Shown here one piece after another: positions 48,401 to 59,760 of a stretch of DNA of 64,000 nt; the stretch's first letter is position 1; each line of letters opens with the position of its first letter. The translations under genes were made by a program, and so were the position numbers. The notes below the pieces were generated by a model. The model made no database searches. It had not been told where the DNA came from and saw nothing but the letters and a program-made list of their open reading frames with translations. Origin of the DNA: Struthidea cinerea (lineage: Eukaryota > Chordata > Aves > Passeriformes > Corcoracidae); NCBI GenBank assembly GCA_013397865.1, contig VZTI01004555.1, positions 1,752,971-1,816,970 on the forward strand, in the 5' to 3' direction.

Positions 48401-51400
48401 TGTCTGGCACAGCCCACCTCCTGCAGACACCTGGGCCACCCAGCTGGGGTCAGTGGGCTAGGACATGTGCAGCAGGGTTCAACACACAGCTCTGTGTCAG
48501 GTGTGAGTGGTGGTGGCTGGGAAGGTGACACCTGCCCTCTCCAGGCATCCCACGTAGAGACCCTGGCAGAGGTGCAGGGCACACAGTTAGATCTGTCTAA
48601 CCTTCTTTTTAGTGGCTGTACCCAAATTTGTCTGTGAGGGCAAGTCAGGTAGAAGCACAGGTGCTCCTGCAGATGGCAGGTCTATGGATGAGCTGAGCTG
48701 ACAGGCTGGATGTGGCCAGCAGGGAACATCTGCAGGGACAGGCTTTTCCCCAAGCACAGGCCTGCTGACCACAGCAAAAACAGTGGTAGCAAAGGTGTAG
48801 GGTCAGGCCTTACAGTCAGGCTAATGAAAAATACGTTTATTTCCACGAGGGCTCTCAACTGAAGCAGAAGTTGTTGCCTAGAGGGCAGAGGGATGTATTC
48901 CTGTTCACTGCATAGGGAACAAATGGCTCGGGCCAGTTCTCCTCTCACATGTTGAAATTCACAGATACTAACAGAGAAGACAGAGACTGCCAGGCGAGTC
49001 AGCGAGAGTCTGAGCGAGAAGGTGGAAGCTGAGTGCCTGGAGGAGTGCCTGAGGTTCCTGGAGAGGTAGGAAGGATGCTGTTTTCTTCCTTGGTGACATT
49101 GTTAATGCTCAAAAGAAAGAAATCCTGATGAAGCAGCTGGTGATGCTGTGTTCACCTGGATCTTGATGGCTGTTTCCCATCAAGCTGTTACTGGAGAGAT
49201 AGCACTTCACTGCTGTTTGTGTGCTCAGTATTTGTTGTTGGACTAAAGCTGAGGGAACAGAGTGCATCTGGACTAGCTGGGACAGGATAAAGCCTTGGGG
49301 GATGTTCTGGAGAGGCTCAGACCTTAAACACACCTGGGAAGAGGGGCAGCCGTGTGTCCAGTACCCAGGCCTAGCCCTTCCTACCCTGGCTGTGCTTCCC
49401 AGGCACAGTGTTTTCTGCTGGCTCCATGGGAGGGTGGACGCTCTGCTCTGTCCTGGTTCTCATAGGAGGATGAATGTCTTCTCATCTTGCCTCTCACCAC
49501 TTCCTCTGACTCCCATCATCTGCTTTTTGTTCTTAGGTGTTTCTCTCCCTGTGTATCCCCCACAGCAGAAAATGTCAGGACTGCTGGTTATAGGTGGCAT
49601 TTCAGATGGAGATTTGATTTAAGATCGTTGACCCTCCACATGATGAGAGGAAGGAATTTTCTATAAAGTGGAGTTGTTCAGGAGCTGTTTGTGAGACTGA
49701 GACTGACGAAGCAGTCGACAGACCTTGTGGGTTATTCATACACACTGAGACTTTGTTCTGCAGCTTTATCGGCAAAACCTGAGTTGCTTCCCAGAAGGAG
49801 GTGTTGCAAATCAACCTCCTGCCTCTTGGTGCCTGGCAGGGGTGCCCAGGCAGCTCAAGAGCTCTCCCTGCCATTCCTGTGTTTCTCTTCCTCACCAGCT
49901 GGGCAGGGCAGAGACTGTCTTTGTCATGCTGTAGATCCCACGTTGGGGATTGAAAATGTGCGCTAAAAAGACAAACAATGTGATTCTTCAGTTTGTTATT
50001 GCTGTCAGATGTGTTATGGAGAACGCCAGATTAAAGGTACTTCTTCCTGTTTTAATTTAGCTATGAAGACGAAGTAAGAAGCTTTCTCCAGCTTGATGGC
50101 TGCCCGCAGATCTGCAGCAGCTTACGAATCCTGGAGAACTGCTGCCTTCTCAGGTTAGAAAACAGAGCCTCATGACATGGGGAGCAAAATGAGTTTTCTG
50201 CTGGTCTGATCTCCTTCTGACTCTAGTATGAGGCCAACCTTGCCTCCAGCTGGATTGGGTCATCCAACCCTGTGCACATCAGACTTTAAGCATGGAGGAA
50301 GCCAGCTGCTGTCAGCAAGGCCCCTTCAGAGCTGTCCTGGTTGCCCCAGCAAGAGGGAGGCTCAGATGGGGGCTGACTGGGGGTGACTGTGGCCAGGGTC
50401 TTGACTGCTGCATTGGCAGGGCTGTACTGCCACTTTTTGCCTGCTCCCAGGCCCTGCAGGTGCAGGGGCTGTTGCCATCTCCTCATTCTTGCACTGAGCA
50501 GGAGGCAGGCAGCAGTGCTGTGTCTCGGCTGGGGACACTACCCTGACTAACCCTGCCGTGGGTTGTGATGTCGTTCCTTTCCCTGGCCTGATCGTCCTTC
50601 AGCAGGAAAGCCCCATAAAGGTTGTGCTGAGATGTGTGTGCTAGTGCACTCGGTAGGTGCACTCTTAAGTGCTTTGCTGAATGAAACCCCATGGAATATG
50701 CCAGGCTCTCCCTGGGGTTGCTAGGAAGGAGGGAAGCAATAAAGCACAGAAGGGTGGAGGAGGATGTTTCTACCTACAAGCTAATTTCAGAAGCACTTGC
50801 AGCAACGGAGAAAGCAAGGTTGCTTCTCTTCTTCCTGTGTAAAGTTATCTGGGGACCTCTGGAGTCAGCAAAATGCCAAAATCCAACATATGCACAGTGA
50901 TTACTTGACATCAGAGCCTTGTGTTGAGCCTAGGTAGCTGCTTCGTTTGTTGTATTTGCATGTTGCTGATGCTGGATCCTAGACTGAATACTTATGAGTC
51001 TCTTTTACGTAATCCTTTACAGCATTACTGAGAATGAAGTTGTACACTGAGCCTTTCCAGAATGTAAAATGTCTGGTTTCAAGCTGGTGATAATTTTAAC
51101 CAGGATTTGCTGACTGGAAGGCTGTTCTTATGGAAGATAATTGTTTGTCTTGTATTTGTAGGTTGTCGAAGGCACACAGGATGCTTACCCAGACTCTGTT
51201 TGTCGAGGCTGCTTCATGCTTACTTGTTTCTGAAAATACTAAAATTTTTTACTGATCTGATCTCACTAGTGATGGGTACAAGTGGCATTTGTGTGCACTG
51301 AGCTTTCGTGTCCTTGTGGCAGTGTCTCAATGAGTGCACAAATGCGGGTCACTGAGCTGGCTTTGGACCTGAGCATGTGTCCGTTCAATTACCCAGGCAG

Positions 51401-54400
51401 CTGAGTCGGTTACAGTAGAAAGAGTTTTGATCTGAGAGAATAGCCTGATTTGATCTGATCAATACTTTCCATATTTATTTTTTTTAACAGAACTGTCTGG
51501 CATAAGCTAACATACATTTGCAGTGTCAGCACTGGCCAGAATGTCAAGGTAAATGCATTTCTAGACAGGATGGAAGATAACATTATGGAGCATTTCCTGC
51601 AGACCATCACTTCTAAAGTCAAGGTATGGGGGACCCATTTTAATTCTGACTATTTTCAGACCATATGGGTGGCATGCACTTCCCTCTCATGTTCTGATTT
51701 GGAAAGGCTGAAGCCATAGTTTGGCCTTCAAGCCCAGTACTCTCCTCTGCCTTGTCAGAATCTGTATGGACAGCTTCACCTTTCCCAGTTTTGGGATCCC
51801 AGTTTCACTGTGTGTTTGCTTTTGTGCTACAAATGTGTACCCAGACCCCAAAAGTTGAATTTCACCGGGTACCTATTCATTCCCATCAGCTGGGCATCTT
51901 CCCAGGACAGTGGTAACTCACAGAGCCCAGGGCTGTGGTGGGTAGTCAGGATGTAGAGAAGGCTGACCAGAAATATGTCCCTTCCTTGAGATAAGGTCCT
52001 CTCCCTTCACACTTTCTAGTATCAGCCCAGACAGCTTTCACCCTTGTGTCTGGAAAACACAGAATTCCAGGCTCCTAAAAGTGTGTGATGCCGTGCATTT
52101 CCCTAGGAAGCTCCCCTGAGCATCTTCAGGCTCATTGCACAGGATCCCTTGGGCATGCTGAAGGCAGCAAAAAGAAAATGACAAGAGAAACTCTGGCTGC
52201 GCTGTGCAGTTTTGGTCTACAGAGCTCAGTGCCAGCCTGTCCCATGGGCCCACACATTTACATGGGAACTGGGGATGGTTCTGACAGGGAGCATGGGCAA
52301 CCCCAGGGGGAACAGGAGACCTAGGGCTCAGGTTTCAGTCTTCCAGGTTTGGGCTTAAGAAGTTAGTACATCCTTCCTGAGCTGGAATTGTTTCTTTCTT
52401 TCATGTTTTGCTTTTCTTTGAAATAAAGGCACAGGATGCTGCAGTTTGTGGAGGAGTCTGTTTCCAAGAGCAGAAAGAGCAAAGGCACAATAATCTGTGT
52501 CTGTTGTTTGTGTGGTGTCTCTACATGTGCACCTTTTGACTCTATTTCTTTTCCTCAGGGAACACTGAAGGACCACTTCACAAAGTGTGACAGTGGTTTT
52601 GACCACATCCTTGAATCCTTAAAGCAAAGCTTTTTGACCTTTGGGAAGAAAAAAACAGATATATATGAGGTAAGAAATAAGTAAGAAAGTGAGAACAAGA
52701 TGTTACTCAGGAAATCATCTTACAAGAAAGATGGAGAGGGATTTTTTCCAAGGGCATGTAGTGACAGGACAAGGGGAAATGGATTCGAACTGAAAGAGAG
52801 TAGGTTTAGGTTTTAGGAGGAAGTTCTTTGCTGTGGAAGTGGTGAGATGCTGGAAGAAGCTGCCCAGAGAAGCTGTGGGTGCCCCACCTCTGCAAATGTT
52901 CAAGGCCAGGTTGGATGGGGTACTGAGCAACTGGTTCTGATGGAAGGTGTCCTTGCCCGTGGCAGGGGATTGGAACTAGATGATCCCTAAGGTCCATTCC
53001 AACCCAAACTATTCTGTTATTCTGTGAAATCACTAAAACTAATCATTGAACCTTTGGATGGCACAGCATTAGAACATTAATCCAAACTACAGTTTTGCCT
53101 GTTGTCAAATGGGCTTTTAAATATCTAGTGGTCTCAGTCCAGTACCTCTGTCCACCAGAGATGGATAGTGACAGCTGGGACCTTTCTGTAATTTCAGCAG
53201 AGAAACCAACAAGTAAATAAATGTGAAAACTAAATGTACCTCCCAAATACAGAGGGGAACATTAGGCTCCCTCTGATCCTACCATTGCACCAATACCATT
53301 ATACTGGAAATTTTCTCAGCTTCTAATGTGCTTCAACCTTATTTGTAAGGATTATTTATCCCTTTGATGTAGAGTGGACATAGAGGGGTGAAAAGTCCAG
53401 ATTCTTAAAGGGCATAGTGTCTCATGCAGAGCATTGGCAAAGAACAACCTCACAAAGTACCCAAGTTTTTTCACCTTTACAGTAGCCTAAACAACTTGTC
53501 TAGGATCTCACAACACCTTTGAGTCTATCTCTTCAGCAATGAGGTTGGTACCTGGTGTACCCTCTCTTGTGTGCAGGCTGGATTTGCTGCTGCTATGTGT
53601 GCTATGTGTCCTCCTAAACACGGGACTCCCAGGTCTGCAGTCTCTCTGTCAGTGATGATTTTAATTAACATTTTGCAATATGGAAAAAGGTAATGGAAGA
53701 GAAAAAAATAGGATCTATTCTGCTGTTGTTCAAAGCCTGTCACTGGGCATTATGTCACATTAGTGCTGGGGCAAGCAGCAGCTCAGTGGTGAAATGCTGT
53801 GCCAGAGCTCTCTGTCTCTTGCTTTGTCTGTTTTGGACAGAGCCGGGGATTTTCTGTACCTTTGGACTGCAGCTTAAAACTGCTCTGATTTCAATTGCTA
53901 ATGAAATGTGGTTTCTGTGCAGCAGCCCACCTCCCCTCAGAAACACTCACTGTCCCTGTTGGGCACTGCATGGCCTCTGCACTGGGGTTCCTCAGCAGGT
54001 AGTGGGAGCTCAGAGGGAGTTGCCCAGGTGACTTCCCTGTGCCCAGCCACAACTGTGTGCCCAAGGGCCCTGTGTCCAGTGTGGGTGCTCCAGGGAGGCT
54101 GCATCTAGCTTTGTAGCCCAAGCTCTCCCCAGGTGATGTATTTCTTAGCCAAGCCAAGTGTTGCTGCAGCTCTGGAAGTGTGAGTGACCTCTGGCTCAGC
54201 TAACTGGTCCCATCGCTTTTGACTGGATGTCTCCTCACCTATCATCAAGGTTTATGTCATCCACACACAGCTTGGAGGTAGTCCAAGTGTTAGACCAAGA
54301 ATTTTAAATTAATACTTAAGCAAAGAAGTGGGAAAGCCATCTGCATGGGCACAATATCCGCTGTCTGAGGATATAGGTGTGGTCCGGACCTTGCTCAGTG

Positions 54401-57400
54401 CAGGGAAGTTAATCTGGGTGTCTTTGCTCTGGAACAGGCCCTCGTCAAGGCTGTCAATGCCATCATTATTACAGAATACATGCAGGCCCTCCTGACCACT
54501 CCCAGGAAACCATCTTCTATGCAGAGGAGGAGGATTGTCAACAAGATAGAAGAAGATCATAGAATGATGCAAACCATCTTTAAAGAGTGCTTAGTAAGTC
54601 TTTGATATGGTTACAGTTTTGCTCTCTTTCATCAAGAGCAATACCAGCAGAGGAAAAGACTCTGAAAGCAACAAAAAGCTTGAGTTTTTACCACAGGCAT
54701 ATCAAGCTTCACAGAAATTACAGTCAGATGTGCTGACAGCCCTTCTGATCTGTCAGAAGCTGTTAGTTCATGGTTTTGAAATGTGTGACTGGAGGAGGCA
54801 AGTTTCACACTGCTGCCACTGACACAAGAATGAGGCGTGTTCCTCTGAGCTGGTGAGACAGCTCCAAAGCTGCCAGCTCCCCCCATCAGGCCTCTGGTAC
54901 ATGGCATGGGGTGGCAGTGCTTTCCCTTGAGCCTCTGGAGTGATGAACCAAATAGGCTGCTCCACATCTTCCCCTGCTCTGTGGATTGTCCTGTATGGCT
55001 GCTCCTCCCTTGGATATGGGGTGTGCATTGCTACCGCTCCATCCAGCCCCTCCCTCCCCACAGGCCCTTTCCAGCCCCTCAGAGCTGGGATAATGGCTGC
55101 CTGAACCGTTTCCCTGTGCTGTGGCGTTTCCTCATGGCAAAAACATGCTGATGCTGTTGTGGTTGCTGACGGTTGTGGAGAGGAACGAGTCTTCCTGCAG
55201 GGGTAAACACCTCACACCATTAGGAGGCAAAGGCGCATTGCAGAAGATTGGGTGTAAAAGCAGAGCCACACCTCTGAAGAAAACTTGTGAAGTGCTGGTT
55301 CTGATTTGCAGAAACAACTTCAGGAGCTTAAAAAAGCCTCTTTGCTCAATTCATAATCTGGTGTCATTGGCAGTGCAGCACACAGCATCTGTGGGTGCCA
55401 CCAGGCTGTCACATGGGTCCCTCGATTACCCAAGGGCAAGGACTGCAGTGGCAGCAGTGTCCCCTCTTGCGGCCGGTCCAGTTGGAGAATCACTGCCGTG
55501 CAGCGTCCCTGGCGTGGCTCATTAGCAGATGCAGGCTGGGAATGCCCAGGCACGGTGTTTCCTAAGGGACTGAGCTGAGCAGCACAGCAGCAGTTGCAAA
55601 GTCAGTCTGGTAACAGGACTCAGGTGTGACAGGGCATATAAACCCCCTTGGCTATACTGGATTTAATAATTTCACAAATGCTGAGTCATTCTCACAACTT
55701 GCCGATTTAAGTGCTAGGGACTGAAAATCTCTTTTCTCACAGATGAGTCCCTTGCAAGCCATTTGTCAGCAATTCTTACGCTGTCCAAGGAATAAAATGA
55801 AATAAAAATGATCGCCTATAGGCTTCTCTAAAATCCTCTCAGACCCGCTATAATTAATGCATTAGTTTCATGGTGGAAAGCTGGAAGCTGACAGTGCTTT
55901 TAGCTGAAGACCCTCACCTCTCCTGGAGTGTGTCTGGGACCTGGGAGATCAATCACAGATGAATCAATGCTTTGAGCAATTGAGCCATGGGCAATTGCAG
56001 GAAGATTCTCTAATCTTAACTCTGAAGTTTACCGGTAATGCTGTGCTCAGCGTCAGCTTTGGATGTAACGTGCATGGAACAGTGCAAAGGAAATACAGGA
56101 AATCTAATTACCTATTAAAACCCTACATTCACCTTGGGTGAAAAAGGGCTGCATCTGGTTAGCACTGTTTCACCAGTGTCCCTGGTGTGTGCACTTTCTT
56201 ACTTGATGTGAGAGCACTGAAAACCTTGGAGGTGAAATGCACAAGTGATTTGCAGGGGACAGCCTGATCCTCAGTCACGAGGCACACGGTTATGCATGTG
56301 AAATATGAACTCTGCTGCAGACTGAATTTATCATGCAGTTGCTGCACAGGCTGCACCTGCTCCCTGCCCTCTTTTCAGGCTCTTCCTTCTCCTGCATTCT
56401 CAAAATTGCTTCTCTCCTAAGAGCATTACGTGTCAAAGGCACTTAAACACTGCTGACAAGACACCTCTTTTTTTTTCCTTTTAGACTGCAGGCTGTTTAC
56501 CTCTGACCTCACCTGTCTATGTAGTGCTTAACTAAATCTGATGCCTTCAATTAATTAGCATTTTGTAATAATGAGCTTGCCAAGTATGAAGCTGTACAGT
56601 ACCAGTGCGTCAGGAGCTGAGTACAGCTTATGCACTGAGCAGAGCTAGACATGCTGTTTGCCTGCAGCAGGGGGAGAGGGGGAAGGCTGTCTTCAAATAT
56701 TATTATTGTTTTTAATTTATGTTCAATGCAGAGGTGCCACATGGAGAATGTGAGCTGCTGTTTCTAATGCTCTCTGGAGATCAGGGGAACCTGGGCTTCT
56801 CCTGCCCCATTTTGGCAGCCTGTTCTCCAGGTTTGCTTTGTCACAGAGTCTCTGTTGACGTGATGGCATCAATAATTCAGGGAAGCAATTTAATTGCCTT
56901 ACTGCACTGATGAAAAATATGAGCAAGACCTGAAGCTCTCTCTTGGTGGTTCATCTGCGTTCTGCTTCTCCAGCTCTGCTAAAAATGCTGTGTGTTTTTT
57001 GATGAGACTTTTTTCTCCTGTGTGCTCCAGATTAGAGGGAGTTGATCGTATGCAGCATCTACCAACCATGTCATGTTCTTTACACTGTCCAGCCCTGTTT
57101 CCCATTTCTTTTCTGTTAGAGGATCTGTGTCCCCTCATCCTGTCCCCAAGGTTGCTTTTCTGTCCCTGGGCTTGCTTTGGGGCAGCAGAAATGCCAGCAT
57201 GTTTGGCCAATGAAGCTTGTTCTCACATAGGTCAAGCACAGGCCTGTGCTTACCTCTAGAAGCAAACCACTTCCAACAGGGTGAAATGGCCCTGAAAGGA
57301 CAGGCAATTTAGGGAAAAATGAGGTACATTTGCCAACTTTGCCAAAAGAAATGCAGGAGGGGATTCTGTGCTGCTGAAAATTGTTGACCAGCCACCCTGG

Positions 57401-58598
57401 AAGCAGTCTGTGACTGCTGCTCAGGTTCTTTTCTGCTACCCTGGGGAAAACCACATTTCTATACATGCACAGACACTCCTGCAAAGCTTCTAAGCCGCAC
57501 AGAGAGATTCCCAGTCTGACACAAGTCCAGCTCTTAACACGGTGTGCTATTTCTCTTGCCCTGAACACACCATTGCTTCTCTCCCCAGGGTCCTGCAGCT
57601 GGCTCTCTCAAGGATCCCATAAAAGCAATTTTAGAACTTCTTCAAACTTCTGATCCTGAGGGGATGAAAATAGCACTTCTGCCCATTCTAAAAGAATTTC
57701 CTGACCTCAGGTAATATCTTTTATTGGTTTGACTTCCGTACTTTCTTACATGATTACTTGACACCAGAAGACCTACAAAAATATTAGTCCTGTGATACTT
57801 CTGCAGTGTGTTGGGCCAGGCACAGGGGCCCTTTGAATGTACTCACTGGTGCCTGCTTTATACCTTTGTCGGACATGAACTGGTGGAGTTGAGATGTCCT
57901 TCTGTAAAGGTGGAGGATGGATGAAATTGCTGTCAACAAAGCAGAAATGCTGTGGAAAAGTACTACGTGAATGCAGAATTTACAGGCACATATGTGTCAA
58001 ATGTAGTTTTCAAGAGCATCCTTAACTCGGGCATTTAATAACTTCCAAACCCTTGGCTTTTGGCTTCAACACTTCACCAAACCTTGTATAACTACTTTCA
58101 CAAATTTCTAAGTGTATTCAGCAAGAATATACACTTACATTTCTTACAGGAAACTTAACAGAATTGAAACACAGCTTTTACTAGGAGGGAGAGATCTGAG
58201 CTAACTGCATTTGTTCCAAAGCCTGTGGTTTATTGCATCTATCTGCTGTTCTGATGTGCTGTGCTAGTGCCTGTGCATGTGTGACATGATTGCAGTGTAG
58301 AGCTCTCTGTCACAGGATGCTGTGAAGGCCAAAAGTGTGAATACCTTCAAACGTGTGGCAGACAATTTGTGGTAGATAATTATTTCAGTGCCTATTCAAC
58401 ATGACAGTCATGGTATAATCCGCAGCAAGGGAAGTCTCTAGACTTCTGTATGAAGGACTACTGTAGGCAAAGAAAAAAAATAGAAAGAAAGACAAAGAGA
58501 ATATATTATGTTTCATCTGGTTTCTTACTTCTTTTTTACTTTATTACTTTTGAAGATGCTATTGAGCTAAAAAGCTGCTTATCTGATAACAGCATAGC

Positions 58599-58638
<40 letters not shown>

Positions 58639-59760
58639 ATAGTATAGGAAGTGGGCATAGAAAATTGTCAGAAGACCTAGGTCTCAGAGGAGGTCATCCT
58701 GGTGTGAGTGGATGCACTGCTCTTGATTACAACAGATTTCTCTGTTTCAAACTGGCTTGGATACATTTGACTTATATCCAATATGGTGTTACCCGGCTCA
58801 GTGGAACAGTGCTCTATAGAACAAAAACCCTGTAACCTTCCACATGAACAAGAATTAGCTCCATTTGAGGGGAGAAAAGATACCAGAAATGATTCCCAAT
58901 GATCAAATGTTGAGTTATCTGAAACCTTTTATGACAGATACAGGTCTTTTTCTAGGAATAACCTGAGCTGAACATCTTCAATACTTCACAGGGATGCTGT
59001 GTGCCCTGGGCTTGGGACCTGTGAGCTCAGCCCTATCCCACACAGCTCTTGGGATATGGCCTCCCCCTTAGGTAGCCAGATGTCGCTGTTACGTCCGAGG
59101 CACATAAAGAAAACGACACAGAGACCAGGCTCATGAACAAGTGGAAGCCGAAGCTTTTCTTTAATAATTTTCTGACTACTATATAGGATAGATCGCTAAA
59201 AGTGTGTTGAGTGGCAATAGGTAATTGGTTCCTCGGCCATCCACTCCTTGAGAGGATTGGCCAAGTCTTAAGAGACCTATTCCATAATATTTTCAAAGTC
59301 GAAGCCATAACAATCTTGCAAAACAACTTGCGAGTGCAAGAAGTTTATGAAACTGTGACCTTGTTTAAAATAGTTTACATAGGAAAGACAGTCTTCTCAC
59401 AGAATATTGAGAAAAGGCTGAAGAATTTCTCTGCTTCTAGCTTTTTAGCACCTACAGCCAGAGGGTGTCAAAAAGCAGCTTCCAGTCTTTGGTCTGGTCC
59501 AGCAAAACTGAGTGATAGGAAACAAGCTTTTTCTTTTTCTTGACTCATTCACTGATCTGCTCTCTTATTCTTTTGGAAGGAAGGAACACCTGAGTGCAGT
59601 GCTGGACATCAAAGACTCGCTTAGCCAAGAAGACAGAGCTGCTCTCTTGAAGGCATTTCATGATAATTGCAGGGAATCAGAAACAGAAGCAAACTTGCTT
59701 TTTGCAGATATAGAAGTAAAACCCAGAAAACATGGACTCTGTGGCTGCCTCTGCTGTTAG
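39179..59760 (+). CDS. TNFAIP2: TNFAIP2 (M-Sec)-like Sec6/exocyst-family protein, eleven coding exons
   Basis: TNFAIP2 is a cytosolic Sec6-like protein that binds phosphoinositides through a basic N-terminus and promotes membrane protrusions and tunnelling nanotubes with RalA and the exocyst. Coding exons: 39179-39464, 40818-41412, 43075-43192, 46776-46850, 48965-49065, 50061-50153, 51491-51623, 52559-52669, 54438-54593, 57589-57710 and 59580-59760. All are GT-AG and phases join without a break, giving 656 residues; human TNFAIP2 is about 654. Residues 1-95 are lysine-rich. From about residue 97 the sequence is helical and Sec6-like: an EEAICRFIEQGKFLEAC start, an FLDRMEDNIMEHFL helix, and VNAIIITEYMQALL with a basic RRRIVNKIEED segment. 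The end is CGCLCC. The start is the first in-frame ATG (A at -3). Its place beside EIF5 supports TNFAIP2 over other EXOC3-like paralogues. Exon 3 is the least certain. Introns contain one CR1, one solo LTR and microsatellites. Confidence 0.88.
40818..41412 (+). CDS. TNFAIP2: TNFAIP2-like coding exon 2 (residues 96-294)
   Basis: 595 nt, the largest exon. Acceptor TCTGTTGCAG|AG completes a Glu codon; donor AAAAG|GTATGT leaves phase 2. Encodes the first Sec6-like helical bundle, including LEEKLTQYMAAQIPLF, HLSNLEMTFLPSLEHR and the end LLIYEWSIKMYKR. The long first bundle exon and its aromatic-rich end are typical of the family. Confidence 0.9.
43075..43192 (+). CDS. TNFAIP2: TNFAIP2-like coding exon 3 (residues 294-333), provisional
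   Basis: 118 nt, chosen because it is the stretch between exons 2 and 4 that has a strong acceptor (TTGTTTCTGTACGCAG|T), a donor (CTG|GTAAGA) and exactly the needed phase (2 in, 0 out) with no stop. Its end, KTEEKLLAIAL, reads naturally into the next exon, KEVGKALKEAF. Its first half (GSQACVRPGHNPWHSLSR) does not look like Sec6 family sequence, while another frame there reads HVDDFED before a stop. A frameshift, an assembly error or a different true exon are alternatives. Confidence 0.5.
46776..46850 (+). CDS. TNFAIP2: TNFAIP2-like coding exon 4 (residues 334-358)
   Basis: 75 nt, phase 0 to 0: KEVGKALKEAFDIGKPPCAD and AAVIE. Acceptor TTTTGTCATTTAG, donor GAG|GTAAAC. Amphipathic helix as expected in the Sec6 fold. 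Confidence 0.85.
48965..49065 (+). CDS. TNFAIP2: TNFAIP2-like coding exon 5 (residues 359-392)
   Basis: 101 nt: ILTEKTETARRVSESLSEKV and AECLEECLRFLE. Acceptor AAATTCACAG, donor GAGAG|GTAGGA, leaving phase 2. Confidence 0.88.
50061..50153 (+). CDS. TNFAIP2: TNFAIP2-like coding exon 6 (residues 392-423)
   Basis: 93 nt: SYEDEVRSFLQLDGCPQICS and SLRILENCCLL. Acceptor TGTTTTAATTTAG, donor CTCAG|GTTAGA; phase 2 in and out. Confidence 0.88.
51491..51623 (+). CDS. TNFAIP2: TNFAIP2-like coding exon 7 (residues 423-467)
   Basis: 133 nt: RTVWHKLTYICSVSTGQNVK followed by VNAFLDRMEDNIMEHFLQTI. An internal GTAAAT at 51552 could act as a weak earlier donor, but the full exon keeps the conserved helix and ends at a better donor, AAG|GTATGG. 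Confidence 0.88.
52559..52669 (+). CDS. TNFAIP2: TNFAIP2-like coding exon 8 (residues 468-504)
   Basis: 111 nt, phase 0 to 0: GTLKDHFTKCDSGFDHILES and LKQSFLTFGKKKTDIYE. Acceptor CTTTTCCTCAG, donor GAG|GTAAGA. A CR1 copy lies about 60 bp downstream in the intron. Confidence 0.92.
52731..53030 (+). mobile_element. CR1 LINE, 3' end (about 300 bp) in a TNFAIP2 intron
   Basis: Contains the long conserved CR1 3' region: caagggcatgtagtgacagg, ctgcccagagaagctgtggg, caaggccaggttggatgggg and tccattccaacccaaac, ending in attctgttattctgtga. Sense orientation relative to the host gene. The 5' end is truncated. Confidence 0.95.
54438..54593 (+). CDS. TNFAIP2: TNFAIP2-like coding exon 9 (residues 505-556)
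   Basis: 156 nt, phase 0 to 0: ALVKAVNAIIITEYMQALLT, then a basic stretch RKPSSMQRRR and IVNKIEEDHRMMQTIFKECL. The alternation of a hydrophobic helix with a basic patch is a hallmark of the Sec6 C-terminal bundle. Donor TTA|GTAAGT. Confidence 0.93.
57589..57710 (+). CDS. TNFAIP2: TNFAIP2-like coding exon 10 (residues 557-597)
   Basis: 122 nt: GPAAGSLKDPIKAILELLQT and SDPEGMKIALLPILKEFPDL. Acceptor TTCTCTCCCCAG, donor CTCAG|GTAATA, leaving phase 2. Confidence 0.92.
58601..58646 (+). repeat. (TA)n/(TATG)n microsatellite
   Basis: About a dozen TA units followed by tatgtatgtatg and further TA units, inside the last intron of the TNFAIP2-like gene. Confidence 0.95.
59075..59462 (-). mobile_element. 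Solo LTR of an endogenous retrovirus with 6-bp target-site duplication
   Basis: The LTR body is 59081-59456 (376 bp), starting tgtcgctgtt and ending cacctaca on the plus strand, flanked on both sides by the identical hexamer gccaga (59075-59080 and 59457-59462). Read on the minus strand it has TATATAG (59179-59185) followed by ATTAAA (59160-59165), the usual promoter/polyadenylation order, and ends ACA. Six-bp duplications are typical of ERVK-like and alpharetroviral integrases. No internal region is present, so it arose by LTR-LTR recombination. It lies antisense to the host gene, 117 bp before the last exon. The family is not identified. Confidence 0.85.
59580..59760 (+). CDS. TNFAIP2: TNFAIP2-like coding exon 11 (residues 597-656, stop)
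   Basis: 181 nt including the TAG. Acceptor CTTATTCTTTTGGAAG|G. Encodes KEHLSAVLDIKDSLSQEDRA and ALLKAFHDNCRESETEANLL, ending PRKHGLCGCLCC. Four cysteines in the last six residues, preceded by a basic PRKHG, resemble a lipidation tail. Confidence 0.92.

Noticed and set aside
51552..51623. Shorter version of TNFAIP2-like exon 7 ending at an internal GTAAAT
   Set aside because: It would delete the conserved FLDRMEDNIMEHFL helix; the longer exon stays open, keeps phase and has a good donor.
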